This document shows, piece by piece, positions 1-13,800 of a stretch of DNA of 64,000 nucleotides. Below the pieces are notes generated by a model that saw only the letters and a program-made list of their open reading frames with translations, searched no databases and was not told the origin of the DNA. This stretch comes from Mytilisepta virgata. Its lineage: Eukaryota > Mollusca > Bivalvia > Mytilida > Mytilidae. The stretch covers positions 36,076,001 to 36,140,000 of the forward strand of contig CM051511.1 in NCBI GenBank assembly GCA_028015205.1, in the 5' to 3' direction. The first letter of the stretch is position 1, and each line of letters begins with the position of its first letter. The translations under genes and the position numbers were made by a program.

Positions 1-520
1 TTTGAATTTGAACAGGACAGTAAAGCACGAGTAATATGAAGCCCACAAAAAAATGGGTGTACAACAACTCCTGATGTTTTAATATGCTGTACTAGATCAG
101 AACTGGGAGGTTAGCATATCGGAATATTAGGTTTTAATTGGAGAACAGGTGCTATCCGAAGGTGTGAAAAAAATCTAAGATAACAAATTTCCTATACATG
201 TACATGATATGGATATCTGGATTAACATTTGTCAGATATATATGCTCATCCCAAAAAATTTTGAAAGCCAAAAAATAATAAAAAATTGTGAGCAAAACAC
301 AGAATCGGCATATACAGGGTAGACAAGATAAGAGATCATTGTTGGCATTTTGTTTCCTTTCATTTCTTATGCATGGTGAGTACTTTGAAGTTTTGTTACC
401 GCTATTTTTGCATTTTTTTTTTTGTCAAATAGAAAAAGACAGTTGACATTCTTTACGTCACTATTATTATGTTTCTCATTATTTGTCATATTTTCATGAG
501 GCATGAGGATTTTCATTATA
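1..520. other. Perlecan intron or upstream DNA, nothing recognised
   Basis: AT-rich DNA with no exon-like frame and no clear repeat. It is taken as intron because the first visible exon starts mid-codon. Confidence 0.5.
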
Positions 521-987
521 CAGTCAAACCTGCCCTGAAGGCCACCTTCGTTAAGCAGCCTCCTGCCCTCAACGATTATGTTGTTATTTTATCAAGAGTT
601 TTTATGTGTTAATTAAACTTTAATAAGCGGCTCCTTCTCTAAAATGATCAGTGGTCAAATGTTATCCAACCTTGAACATTTGCCTTCATTAGGCATGAAG
701 TAGCCATTTTTATTTCCATACGTAATTGACTTCGGAATAATTTTTTTCGGTGGTTGTACATGTATCTTTCATATTACCGACCTATTCATTTATAAAACAT
801 TGAGTGTCGGGAAAAACATTGTGTTACTTCAGAGGAACCATCTTGATTTTTGTTTTTGGTTACCATGACATTTCAATTATTTTTGACAGGATACAAAAAT
901 CAGATTTGCCACTTGTGTTGAGTCTAGATTAAACAGTCATCTGTCATAGTCTTTCCATTTTACAACCATAAAAAACAGGTTTGACTG
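521..987. mobile_element. 467-bp non-autonomous pogo/Tigger-like element
   Basis: Inverted termini CAGTCAAACCTG at 521 and CAGGTTTGACTG ending at 987 are flanked by TA on both sides. CAGT ends with a TA target duplication fit the pogo/Tigger branch of Tc1-mariner. No coding capacity. Confidence 0.6.
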
Positions 988-1179
988 TATATATAGTCCT
1001 AATATCTTAAAATTTCTGTTATCTTGAAATTCTTTTGGTAAACCAAATAGATCAGAGAAATTCCTTTAGTTTGGAATAGTTGTATAGTTGTACGTTTTAC
1101 TAATTAAGATATGCATGGTACTTGTGAAATCGTGTTTGATGGTCCTTTGTAGTTTTCTGTTTTTGTTAATTTTTCACCT

Positions 1180-1560
1180 AAATATGTAGTTGATTTTGGT
1201 ATATTTTTTTTTTATTTCTGTTAAGAAAATCCTGTACCTTTGTAGTAACATTCTGTTTTTTTGTAATAAGATTCCATTCCTGTGTAGTAAAATTATGTTC
1301 CATTAGATTAAAAATAGTTCCTTTGTAATAAGTCTTGTTCATATGTAATAAATCCTATTTCGTTGTAGTAAAACAATAGTTGCAATGTAGTAAGATAACA
1401 TTCCTTTGTAATAAATTATATTCCTGTGTTTTAATCCTCTTCCTTTGTAACATAATTCTGTTTCCGTGTAGTAACAAGTTTTGTTCCTGTGTAGTAAATC
1501 CTGTTTCTTTGTAGCAGAATTTTGTTCCTGTGTAGGATTGTTGTCTTTTTAATATTAAAT
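1180..1560. repeat. Degenerate tandem repeat, about 20-35-bp unit
   Basis: Variants of TTCCTTTGTAGTAA and TTCCTGTGTAGTAA recur more than ten times with irregular spacing. It lies in the intron just upstream of the first visible exon. Confidence 0.65.
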
Positions 1561-1674
1561 GTTTTCAGTGTAGTTCTTGAGCTTTTCTTATATCTTCTTT
1601 GAGGTTGCAATTTTATTATGAAAATCAAATGCTACTTTGAGTCAGATCTTCAAAATGCACAAATTCATTTTCAG

Positions 1675-1854
1675 GAGAACCAAAACCCACAGTCAGATGG
1701 TCAAGGATGGATGGACCTATACCAGAGACTGCCACCATCAATGACGTATTCTTTGTGATACATAAGGTCAGACTGGAGGATGCTGGGACATATGTCTGTA
1801 CTGCACAGAGTATCGGAGGAACCGTACAGCAAAGGGTCAATTTGTTTGTCAAAG
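1675..1854 (+). CDS. HSPG2: Perlecan exon: second half of an Ig domain
   Basis: Acceptor TTTTCAG, donor GTTTGT. It starts with the last two bases of a split codon and ends in phase 1. It encodes the strand-C Trp (VRWSR) and the DAGTYVC motif around the second Ig cysteine. The exon with the first cysteine must lie upstream and is not visible in 1-1674. Confidence 0.9.
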
Positions 1855-4800
1855 GTTTGTGCTCATGTATGGAATATAGGAAAAACCATTGTATTTCATT
1901 TTTTGTTAGCATCAATTGTGGATTTGATGGTAGCAAACTCAGTTTACTTTAAATGTGTTAGTGGATATTTACAACCATCAAGTCATGAACTGATGCCCGC
2001 AAAGATCAAATTATGTCACTGTTATCTCCATTTTAATGTATAGATAAAAAAATTTAAGTAAAAAGATTTTTGAAATCCAGAAGTGATGTTGTGCATGTAC
2101 CATGATCTAAGGTGGCATCAATTGGAGAATTTAAGCTATGCGATTTTAAGCGTCCTCCAATGAAAATCAACATTACATCCAGTGTTGCATTATAAATTTC
2201 AATAGTTCTGCAATATTTTAACACGTAATCCCTGAAAAGTATAGAAAACAAGTCTTGATTGACATGTTTGGGTCTTAGCTGTAATGATATAGTCTGAAAA
2301 TTGTGAGAAATTAGAACAGGTAAGATTAAACAAGACAGAAAATGGCCAAGTAATGTTCAAATTATAGACAGAGTAAAGTGACATTTTTGAATGAAAGATT
2401 TTATAATTAATCACACAAACGTACTTGGTTTAAGGATTCAAGGGAATTTTTTTTTTTTAATTTTCAGCTCGACCAATCATCTCAGGTGGTCAGGCTGATT
2501 CGATGACTGCTGCTTTAGGATCTTCAGCGACACTGTCATGTGATGCTGTTGGTTATCCGAATCCTGATATCTCATGGTACAGAAAAGATGGACAGATGCC
2601 TTCGTAAGTGTTTTAATTTATGTTATAGGATGCTGTATATACCTGTCAGAAATCATTGATAATTTCGTGTAAATTTTCAACATTTCAAAGTGTCGAATGT
2701 CATGTTTTGTAAGAAGAAAGAGGTTCAGTAAAATCGTTAATATGTTAATGATCATAGACAGTAAACTCATACTGCTATAAGGAATGAACATTACAACCAT
2801 GGTAGTTGCTGGCGCAAGATTTCAGAGTTTTTTTTCAAATACCACTTTCAATGAGGAACCTGAGTGAGTTATCTTTTCCTAACCAATGTAGGTAAGGGAG
2901 ATAATGAAATGCTCTCCCTTTTGTCCTGAGGCTAAAAGGGAGACAAATTTATTATTTCCCTTATCTACATTGGTTAGGAAAAGATAACTCACTCAGGTTC
3001 CTCATTCTGATATGTTGTTCATTGTTTCGGGTTATTATTTCAGTTTTCAACATCTTAGTACTGGAACACAACTGATGATTTATAAATCGACAAAATATGC
3101 ACATCTTGTGCATCAAAATTGGTATCTTAGAATACTGATTCTTTACTTAAGGTGGTACCTAACACTACAGGGAGATAACTCTGTAAAATCAGCTAAACGT
3201 TTTAATAACGTTGTGTTGTTAATGGAATATTAAGCTTTTCAATGATCAATATTAGTGTTTGTCAAACTGCTATACAATCAGTGTAATTTTTCTGATGAAT
3301 TGGTTGGTTCAAATGTTTTGAAATTTTAAAATTTTTGTCAATGGGTCAAAGTAAATACTTTGTCAAAATTTTAAGAAAATTAAACGAGCCAAATTAATTT
3401 TAGTGAAAGTGTTGGGTACCACCTTAACCACAAAAATAAATGAATTCCTAATTATTTAGGTAGCGAGACATAAATTAATATTTTTATACAGACCCGAAGC
3501 TAATATGGAAAGATATTATTTTTAAGCAGGTTTTCTTTTTTAAAAACCGTGTCGATTTGTTTAAGCATATATGAGTTTGCAGACGTCATGTGGGTTATGA
3601 CGGACAACCTGATTGGCTCTCAGTTTAATAGCTTGTTTCTTGTTTACGGAAGTTAAGCTGACATAAAGAAAATATCTATTGTATTTATGTACGGTATGAA
3701 ATTATATAATTTTAGTGAGTACACTGTAGAAAAAGATGGTCGTCTGACTATACCAAAGGTTCACCCAGAAGATGCAGGAATGTATGTCTGCAATGCTAAT
3801 AACGAACTTGGACAGATAGAACAACCTATGGAACTTGTTGTTGGAGGTTTGGTTAATTTTTTATTGTGCGTTGGAAGGGGGGGGGTCTTCCAGAATCAGA
3901 AAAACTGGCCACCGTAGTTACATGTATGTTTAAAGTGGCATAAAACACAAATAAACAGACACATTTGAATATTTTGTGAAGAGGGGTTTTATGTTGAAGT
4001 TCGCTGCATCATGATCGTTTTTATTGGCTTGCATGCAATCGATCACTAAAAAGGTTAAGAGTGAGATTTTTCAAAATACATGGTGAGATTTGGAAAATTA
4101 TCGAAGAAAGTTGAAGATTTGAAGAATTAGGCAAATTTTGGGCGTTTTTTATTCCTCTTATTTTACCAACATTACCAACATTTTAGGAATTTTTGGACAA
4201 AAAAGGGTTAGTCTCATGCCTATACTGTGAGATATCATTTGCATTTAAGAATTGTTAATTAATTCCAGATCTGGTACCATATTTCCCACAGAATCCAGTC
4301 TCCTATATAACATATCCACCAATGAATGATGTCTATCTGGACTTTGATATACTCTTGAGACTTAAACCAGAGGCTACCGATGGTAAGTTCCATTAAATAA
4401 CAATAATAGCTACAGTGCTTGAAAGATGACCTCAAGGTAAATAAAAAATGGTCGAGAGGATAAATAAAAAATTAAGTTTTGTTTACACTTCATTTTTTTT
4501 TTTTGTTGAAATGTCATTTGCCTCTATAAAATAATCAAAAGAGAAAACTAGTTGAAAGGTTATTACCTCCCCTAATTTTTTGAACTACTTCTTTTAAATT
4601 AAATATATTTCTCCAAATGTTTTGTTTATTGCTACATATACATTGATATAAAAAGTTTATCTGTCCATCTGTACATAAAATAATAAGGGCACAAAGTGTT
4701 TGGAAATATGCAGTGTAGTGATTATTTTCATCACTGGGTTCATAATGCCAGATGAAATTGGTGAATTTTTGTTGTGGATAAATTACTGATCTCTGAAAAC

Positions 4801-7800
4801 ATCTGATGATGAGTACAATGACCACACTGAATTTAAAATTAAAAAAAAGATTGTATTACATGTATATATATTTTAATGTACCATATCATAGGTCTTGTGC
4901 TTTATAATGGTAATGAGGACTCGGGCAGTGGAGATTATGTATGTTTTGGACTTAGAGAAGGATACCCAGAATTCTCGTTTGATGTTGGATCAGGCCCGGC
5001 AATCATTCAGTCCAACGAGACATTAAACCTAAATCAATGGCATACAGTCAGGTTAGAAAGAAACCAGAAAACAGGTAGGAATATTTTTTTTGTCATTTTG
5101 ATTCATAAGGCTATATCTATTTAATCAAATTGAAATTTTGTAAAATATCTAATCTCTTTTCAAACCTGAAAATTTTATGCTGCAAAAATTGCTGTTCATA
5201 ATTCGGGTAAGGTTTATAATTTTTTGTGTACTATAATTATAATTATATATGCAGTGTTCGGCTCCTACAACCACAGCCAACAATAAAGGCTATCTCCCTC
5301 GTGCATAACTCTGTCCTTAGATGTTGTAGGCTTTACCCCTTCAGGTCTTTTTGGCAATTTTGAATTTGCTCTTCAACTTTTTGGATTGCTGTTTTGGTTT
5401 TCAACATTTTAGGCCTTGAGCTCATCTGATGAGTTGTAAATCGACGAAATGTGCACATCTTGGGCATAAAAATTGGTATCAAAGAATTGTATTTAACAAA
5501 AGAATCTTGGATTACAAATCATTAGATATAAAAATATGATCAACAAACTTAAATACTGAAGATTTTAGGTAAATGTCAATGTTACCTAACAGCCCTAAAT
5601 CAGAATTTAGTATTTGGTGGTTTTTTTTAATCTAGTACTGGGGAGTTCCCAGGAGAAATGACCAGGGAAATTAGATAAATGTGAATTAGAACACATCAAA
5701 ACAATTGAGAAAAAGGTCATTTTACAGCTTTTTAACACAACATTTGGGCAGTCATTGGATAACAAGCTCTGAAAGGCCCAGATGCAAAGGCATTCAGCTG
5801 GAAAAAAAAAATGTCTGATATTAAAGTCTATTTCAAAATACTTGTACTGTGAATATAATTGTGTACCATATATCTATTTAATAATTTTTTATATAAATTT
5901 CTTATCTTTATTTCTGCTTGCTTTATTGGAATAATTCAACCAGTAAGTAATATATAAACAGTTTGTTTATATAAATGTTGACAAATATCGGTGCGTTAGT
6001 ACTGAATTTCTGTATTTTATAATCTGATTCCATGATTATTATTTATTAAAAATCATCTCTGTTCTTCTAAAAGTTTTCATGTGTTATTAGTGTATTTTTA
6101 TGGCAAAGTAGAGAAATTACCATCTAATTACCATGTTATGGAAGTTGTCTCCCTTTATGGGTAGACATAGGGATTGTCGGTAATGAGCATTTAATCCTTT
6201 TATGTTTTAAAAAAAATTATGTACAAGACATTTTTCAAAGTGCTTTGTATTTGACTTGAATATTAAGTTTAAAACATTTATATTCAAATGAAAAATAATT
6301 TTCTGTTAATCTCTCATCAATAAATGTTTATACAGGGAAGATGACAGTAGACAATCAACAACAGTACAGTGGAGAGACGCCTGGAAGATTTATGGGTCTT
6401 GATTTATCTCAGGACATGTACCTAGGTGGCGTTCCAGACTACACTAAGATACCTCAACCAGCTAGATATACCACTGGATTCGTTGGTATGTAGTTTTTAG
6501 ATAAAATGAATTTCTTTTATAAGAATATGTCCTTATTCTCAAATCCAAGCAAATAGGTCTATAAGACTTAACAGTATTTTGAAATCAATGACAAACCTCG
6601 GTAATCAATCTGTGACATGAAAGTCCCAATAAACAATTCATGACAGAAAATTCCAACAGATAATTATCGACAGAAAATACCTATAAACAATCCATGATAA
6701 AATCCCAGTAAACTGTTTATCAAAATCTAAACAAACAATGTGCGATAAAATCGCAATAAACATTCTATGACATAAAATCCCAATAAACATTCTATGACAT
6801 AAAATCCCAATAAACAATTAATTTGTGACAAAACCACAATAAATAAGGAAGTATAGGCTGATCTCCAAAAAAGGCCAAAAATTAAAAATAATTCTGTGTT
6901 TTTGACAACATGCTCTTGAAAATGAAGTTTGGTTTACAGGCACTATTTGCGTCAAAATGTTTTTATGTGTGTGCATGTTTTATAGCACTCAATGAAAACT
7001 ATGGCAGGTCAAGTTTGGCCTATGGAAAACTGAATTGAAATACACATTAAAAAAGTGAATAATTAAAACACTTATTTAAAGCTTTGTTTAAAAAAAAATG
7101 AAATACAGAGTTAAAAAAATGTGAAAATGGGAATTGTCTCATATTCCCTAGATGACACAGGAGAGGACAAAATGGAAGTAGACCAAGTGGGAGGTTATTG
7201 AATTTATCAATGTAAAAACTAAGTAAATAACTATTTTATCCAATACTCTACAGGTGCTATAAGTCAGGTAAAAAGGAATGGGGACAATTTGAATCTTGGA
7301 GCTGATGCCAAATCCCTGGAAGGCATAGAGATGTATGATGCCTGTCAGAACCAACCGTGTAGGAACGGGGCCAGATGTATACCTGCAAATGAGGGACAGG
7401 GATACAGATGTATATGCCCCACAGGTTTCACAGGTGAATGGTGTGAACAAAAGGGACAAAGGTGTTATCAAGGTAAATATTTTTTGTAGAAAGTAAATTG
7501 ATTCATGATGTGTCTGAAATTTACCCTCAATCTTTTGCAACTGTTTAATTTAAACTAATTTGTTCTTTCTGATGCCAATACCTCTCCACTTGGCAGTTGT
7601 GACAATGGTCCTTTGCTTTTCGATATCTACCGGGGAGTCTTTAACATAACAAGGATGTTGCTATTCCTTAACACAAAACAACCATTTTTCATCCCCATCT
7701 GATGGACTAGCATCTTTTATCCCTGTAAATGGTGTTAATACGACATTGCAAAGTTTATCCCTGAAATTTTCATCCTGAACAGGAATTGAACAAGGGACCC

Positions 7801-10800
7801 TTGGCTTCATAACCTGATGGGCAAACATGTGCATCACAACAGAGCCCTGTCGTGACATAAATTACTTGATAGATATTATTGTATAAAGAATATCAGTGAT
7901 ATGTAATCTGTTTTTATCATTTCAGGAGCATGTGGATCATCGGGACGTTGTCGTGACTTACAAAATGGATTTACATGTATTTGTCCAATGGGAAGGTCTG
8001 GAGCTGGATGTCAAACAGGTAAAAGTTTAATAATCAGTGCTGAATTACCTTTTGCACAATATTATACCCCCACTCTAAAAGTGGGGGATATATTTCATTC
8101 ACCTTGTCTGTTCGTCCGTTCGTCTTCCAAAAAATATTTCCGTCACACTTTTCTCAGAAACTACTGAATGAAATGACTTTATATTGACTTGCAGATTAAT
8201 AGTGATGAGTTGAAATGTGTGAACACCTTTCAGATGTTGAATGAACATAAAATTTTTCGTCACACTTTTCTCGAGTACTAATGAACAGAATGACTTCATA
8301 CTTAGTCAACAGCTTGTCAACAATAACTTGTAACGTGTGTGAGCTTTTTGATACTGTCGGACACCTACTTCCTGTTTGCAGATACTTTAAATTACGAGTG
8401 GGGGTATTCTTAGCACGATTTCGCGTGGATCCTTCTTAACTATTGATTATAATCATATTTATTCTGCTCAGGTATATATCCGAGGCATAATTGATGACAT
8501 AGTAACCTCATGCATCCAGTATGTTTCATACTAAGTAATTTCAATGATCTTAAAACATGAAATATCCAGCTTATAGTCATAGACACCACATATGGAATTC
8601 TAAGTATATATCAGCTTGGGAATGATGTAGATCACATTAAATTAATGTTACATTTTGAGTTTTGCATTAATCACAGTAATCTCTGTAAAATAAAATATTG
8701 ACCTCCGCACAAAATTTCATATGATATATTGCCCTCAGAGATAGATTCATAATGATAAATGCAAGAAAAAAATTCTAAAGTTCCAGTATTTTCAAAATTA
8801 ATAAAAAGTTTGTTAAAATGTTTGCCTAAGGATACCTAAATTTTGTTATCATCTCGAAGAAATTTTTTTTTTACTTTTCCGTTAGTTGGTAGAATTACCA
8901 TTCCAAGTTTCAACACATCTTCATTTGCCGCCTATCCAGCTATACAGGGTGCAAAGTTTGAGATGAAGATTGAGATGGAATTTAAACCTCGCAGTCTTGA
9001 GAATGGAATAATTCTGTACAGTGGACAGAGCACTGAGGGCTCTGGAGATTATGTATCGTTAGCTATCAGGAATGGATATCTGGAGTTCAGATACAATACA
9101 GGCTCTGGTAGGTAGAAATGGCAGACTTATTCCTTGGTAATAATAAAAGTATTTTAAAGGTTTTTAATTGAAAATGACAGATGAATTCAATATACATGGT
9201 TGTTACACAACTGGGAAAATGAGATAAACCTGGAGTATTGTTTTACATGTTCCTGGTCAGGGAAATATCTTTGAAAATCTTTAGAATAACCAAAATCTGG
9301 GGAAAAAAACCTGGAAATTTTTATTTGTAGTCTTGCTTTTTTGGCAAATTTCCTGAGTGTTATGATATGCATGTATATACATGTACCACGGCTTGGGTCA
9401 AAATACAGAGCAAATAAAAAAGATATGAAAAACACTGGCAATCAACCAATCAAAATCCAGGATTTTATGTAAGGTGTAATTAAAAAAAATATACCTCTTG
9501 GGTCTAGGTATTTGTTACTGTATTTCCTTTCATTTTCATACATTATTTTTTGTGACCTTCTTGTTATATTCTGCATACAATTATTAATTCTAGGTCCAGC
9601 TGTTCTAAGCAGTAGGAGGCGGCTCACAGCTAATGAATGGGTCAAGGTCGTTGCTTCAAAGAGTGGACAGGAAGGAACATTAATAGTTAATAATGAAGAG
9701 CCTGTCAAAGGTGAGATAACTCTTTATCTTCATGTTGAGAATTGTGTCTATGAAAGTTAAATGAATGAACTTTTAAATTCTTTGTGAAAATTGCAAAATT
9801 CTTTGAATGAACCTTTCATCTCTTCTGTACAAAGTCTGAAATTTTTGTGAAAGTATGCAAATTTCTCTGAATGAATCCTCAAGTCTTTTTTGTGAAGGTA
9901 TGCAAATTTCTCTGAATGAAAGTTTGAAATAACTACTTCTTAAATTTGCTTTTATGTCTGTTTTCAACTGGATGTTTTTGAATTGCAAAATTTTTTATCT
10001 ATAAAATATTGCTTAAATTTGACTTGTGATTGCAATCTACTTTCTTCCAATACAGTTTTTTTATTAAAAAAAATTTTAATATTTCTGACTGATTTTCTTT
10101 TAGAAGAAATTTTATATGTGCTTCAATATTATTAGGCCATTTATTTTTATTTAGTTGGTTTATGGATCCGCCGATACGATTTTGGCGATTTGAAGAAAAA
10201 AATAAAACTGAAAATTTTGTTTTTTTATTATCGCCGACCCTCTGAAATCAGCCATCCCAAAACTAAAAATAAATTAAAATCCTTTTTGCATCAAAATTTC
10301 ATTAAAGATTATATTCCAATTCGTCAAAAAATAGATTATCCATCAATAAAATACTTGTAAACATGATCCAAAAATAAAATATATTTATAGCCGTTAGTTG
10401 ATGTCACTTCCAAAACAAGTTTTATGAAACAAATTTCCTAATAGAATCTATGCAGCTTTTAAGTTCATTTATATGAATATCTTGATTCCGTAAGATATCG
10501 AATCCACTCATTTTCTAAGTGAAAATGTATGTTGAGGAGTCAGATCCCTTTAAAAGGGAACAACAGATGATTAAGGTAAAGACAGCAAAATGAATAGTCA
10601 AAAAGTCTTAAACTGATCATTTGCAACTGTTGTATATTTGGCAATATAACCAAGATTGTTTAAAATCAGTCTTCATTGTACATGATTGTCCCTCTTTTTT
10701 TTCCGACCGACCAACCCTATTTTTAAAAAAAAAAATCTGTAAACCAATTAATTAAAAATAAATGGCCTTATGATGTTATTTCATTGGATTTGCTTGCCAT

Positions 10801-13800
10801 CTTTTGAAGTTAAAATCTTGCTCATTAGCTCAACTTGATTATGTATAATTTTATTGCCCTCAGTATGGCCGTGGAGTTACTACAACAATCGCTATAGAAA
10901 TTACTACAACTACCACTTATTGAGGCGTTATCGCTACAGACGAGGTATCAGCACTGCTTGAGATATTGTTTTTTTTTTTAATCGCTTTCTGTCTTCTTTG
11001 GCGTCAGAACATTATCACTTGGTGTGGGTTTGCATTGAGGTGACAGATTTAAATGTGTACTAGTATTAGTTTTACTCATATTTGTATTAGTATTTAGACA
11101 CAAAGAGCTTCATTTAGCTGCCTGCTTCAAATCATTTGGTTACATTGCCGTAACATTTGAGCCAGACATTATTTTTTCAAAATGTTAAGTTTGACAAAGT
11201 GTTGTATGATAAGAGATTTATTATATATAATATATATTATTATATGATTATAAAATTTCTTCTTTATCATTTGGTAAAGGCATAGGGTACCCCTTGCTTC
11301 AAAATGTGATATTCACAGCACAAAAATGCACATGAGGTTAATCAGCGCTTTCTATAATAGCATGATCACTGAAGCATATGACAACTACAAGACGACAAAG
11401 TGGGCATGTTGACTGATGATATTGAAAGAAACATTTTGCCAAAATTGACATGGCTGACTTCAAAATAATTTTATCACATAAGGGTGCTAAAAGTATTCAA
11501 CAATCAAAATGCTTTTGATTGTTGAGTTTTCAATATTACCGTTATTGTGACAATACTATTATATTTTTATGGAGTAATTTCAGATAGACAATCTGAAATG
11601 AATTAAAAAAATCACAAAACAGAGTAGAAGCTCACACCAAGTGGTAATTAGGTCTTTTTTGGCTGTATTTGGGATGTTTAATATTTTTTCAATCAGAAAA
11701 CTAAATTATTAACATTTATAGTAGAAATAATTTTACATGTTTGTAATACGTCGACAGTGTTGTGACATAAACATTTACAGAATATATTTATCATGAACGA
11801 TCAGCAGTGTTTTTTTTTGTTTGTATTTTTTATTTTATTCATGTATTTTTATTTTTTAATCCTAAAAAAAAAATTTTATTATTTGATGCCTAATTTCAAA
11901 AGTAGCAAAAATTATATACATTGGAACTTCAGTTGCTTGAACTCAAATTTTTCAAAAACTACCCTTTTATTTTAACTGTTTTTGTTGGTATCTTGGTTGT
12001 CATAGCAACTCAAGTTCCACTGTATATTTTCATATCAAGAGCACTTGGTATAATCAAATGACATAGCGAGGAACTGTATGATAATCAGAGATTGCTGTTT
12101 TATTACTGCTTTTCTATCTGTATGGCAAAGCTTTTCTTCTAACTGGTTCTACCACTCAATTGGTTATTTAATTTTTCACTAATATAGAGCTCTGCATGAG
12201 CGATAAGTTATCAAACTGTTTATCCATCATTTTTTTTGTGTCTTGCTAAAAGGAGCGCAATAGGTAGAGATCTCAGTATATTGTCTACTATAGCTAGTGA
12301 CTTTGTTGGCATCAGTTTTTGATCTATTACTTCTCCTTAACCACAATAAGAAAACAAATTTAAACTTGCATAGGTTCTTTTATTGGTTGTAATTTATAAA
12401 CTTTTTCTTCACTGCTCTCTTATTAGCTTTATTTATAGAATTTAAAGTAATATGTTTAAAATTTATCAGAAATTTTATCTAACTGATATTATGCGGTTAT
12501 TATGGACTAACTCTGTTTTTCTCAAAAAGAGGTTAGCAATTGTAGAGCGCACTCCACAGTTGGGTATGAGCCAGATTTCTTTTTAACTGTAGATAAGATA
12601 AAAAATTTATTTGCTACATCAAAAACTGCATATTATGTGTTTTATCTGGAATAAAATGTCTTCCTTTGCTATGGTAACTTGAAAAAACTTATTTACTGAC
12701 TTTATTATTATTTTTTTCTCTTTATAAAACGCTATTCCAAAATTGCACATTGCATGGATCAGTCTCCTCCATTAAGGAGGAAATAAAATACAGAAAAAAT
12801 GTGTTTATTGCAAATAAAAATAAAATGCTCCGCTGGGCGCAGCTAGATACGACCGCAGATGTCGAACCCTGAACAGTTGGGGCAATTATGAAAACAACAT
12901 TCAGGCTTGATATAATACTGAATTTGGATTGTGAATAAATTTTTGACACAGCATAGGTTTCTGACACAGAATGAATGTTGTCTAAGAACTTAAAAATTTT
13001 TAATTTACCTATTCAAACCATATCAGTATTATTTGTTTTTATATATAAATCAGAAATAACCAATTTAAAATTTAAAATTGGGCACACATATCAATTTCTT
13101 GCTATTGTGCAATACTGTGCAACTGAAGATTTCTTGCTATTGCGCAATACTGTGCATTTGAAAATTTCTTGAAATATTTGACACATAATAGGTTTCTGAC
13201 ACAGAATAACTGAAATCAAAGAACTTAGAATTGGTCATATGATTTCAATTTATATTCAGTTTTTTGCTTCTTGTGCAATACAATATGCTGTGGAGAATTG
13301 CCCCCCCCCCCCCCCCCCAAAAAAAAAAAAAAATAATAATTTACCCCTTTTTTTAGCTTTTGTGCAATACACTATGAAATTGCACATTGACCCCCCCCCC
13401 CCTCCCAAAAAAAAACAAAAAACAATAAAATTTATTGTAACCCCCCTCCCTTTTTTTGCTAAAAAAAATTTGAAATTTTCTTTTTAATTTATAAAATATG
13501 AAATGAGAAAAAAATTACCCCCTCCCCAATTTCTCATTTACCCCCCCCCCCTCCCTAAATTTTGTTTTCAACACCCCCCCCCCCTCCATTTCTTTATACT
13601 TTGCAACCATAACAGCCCATTTAAATACACCATAACATATTAAAATAGAAAATGACATCATAGTCATGGATGGCAAATTTTAAATATACATAATTTAAAA
13701 GCAGTTTAGATGAGATAAACAAAAAAGCTTCATCAGCACATTTTATATTGGCAAATTTCCAATGGAATTTGTTAATAATTAAGTTTTGATAACAGGGCAC

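Noticed and set aside
1..1674. Upstream perlecan exon with the first half of the partial Ig domain
   Set aside because: No frame with an Ig cysteine motif, acceptor and phase-1 donor could be found here. The exon must lie before the window.
13239..13487. Pro/Lys-rich protein from open frame
   Set aside because: It is produced by poly-C and poly-A tracts inside the palindrome arm, with no conserved content.
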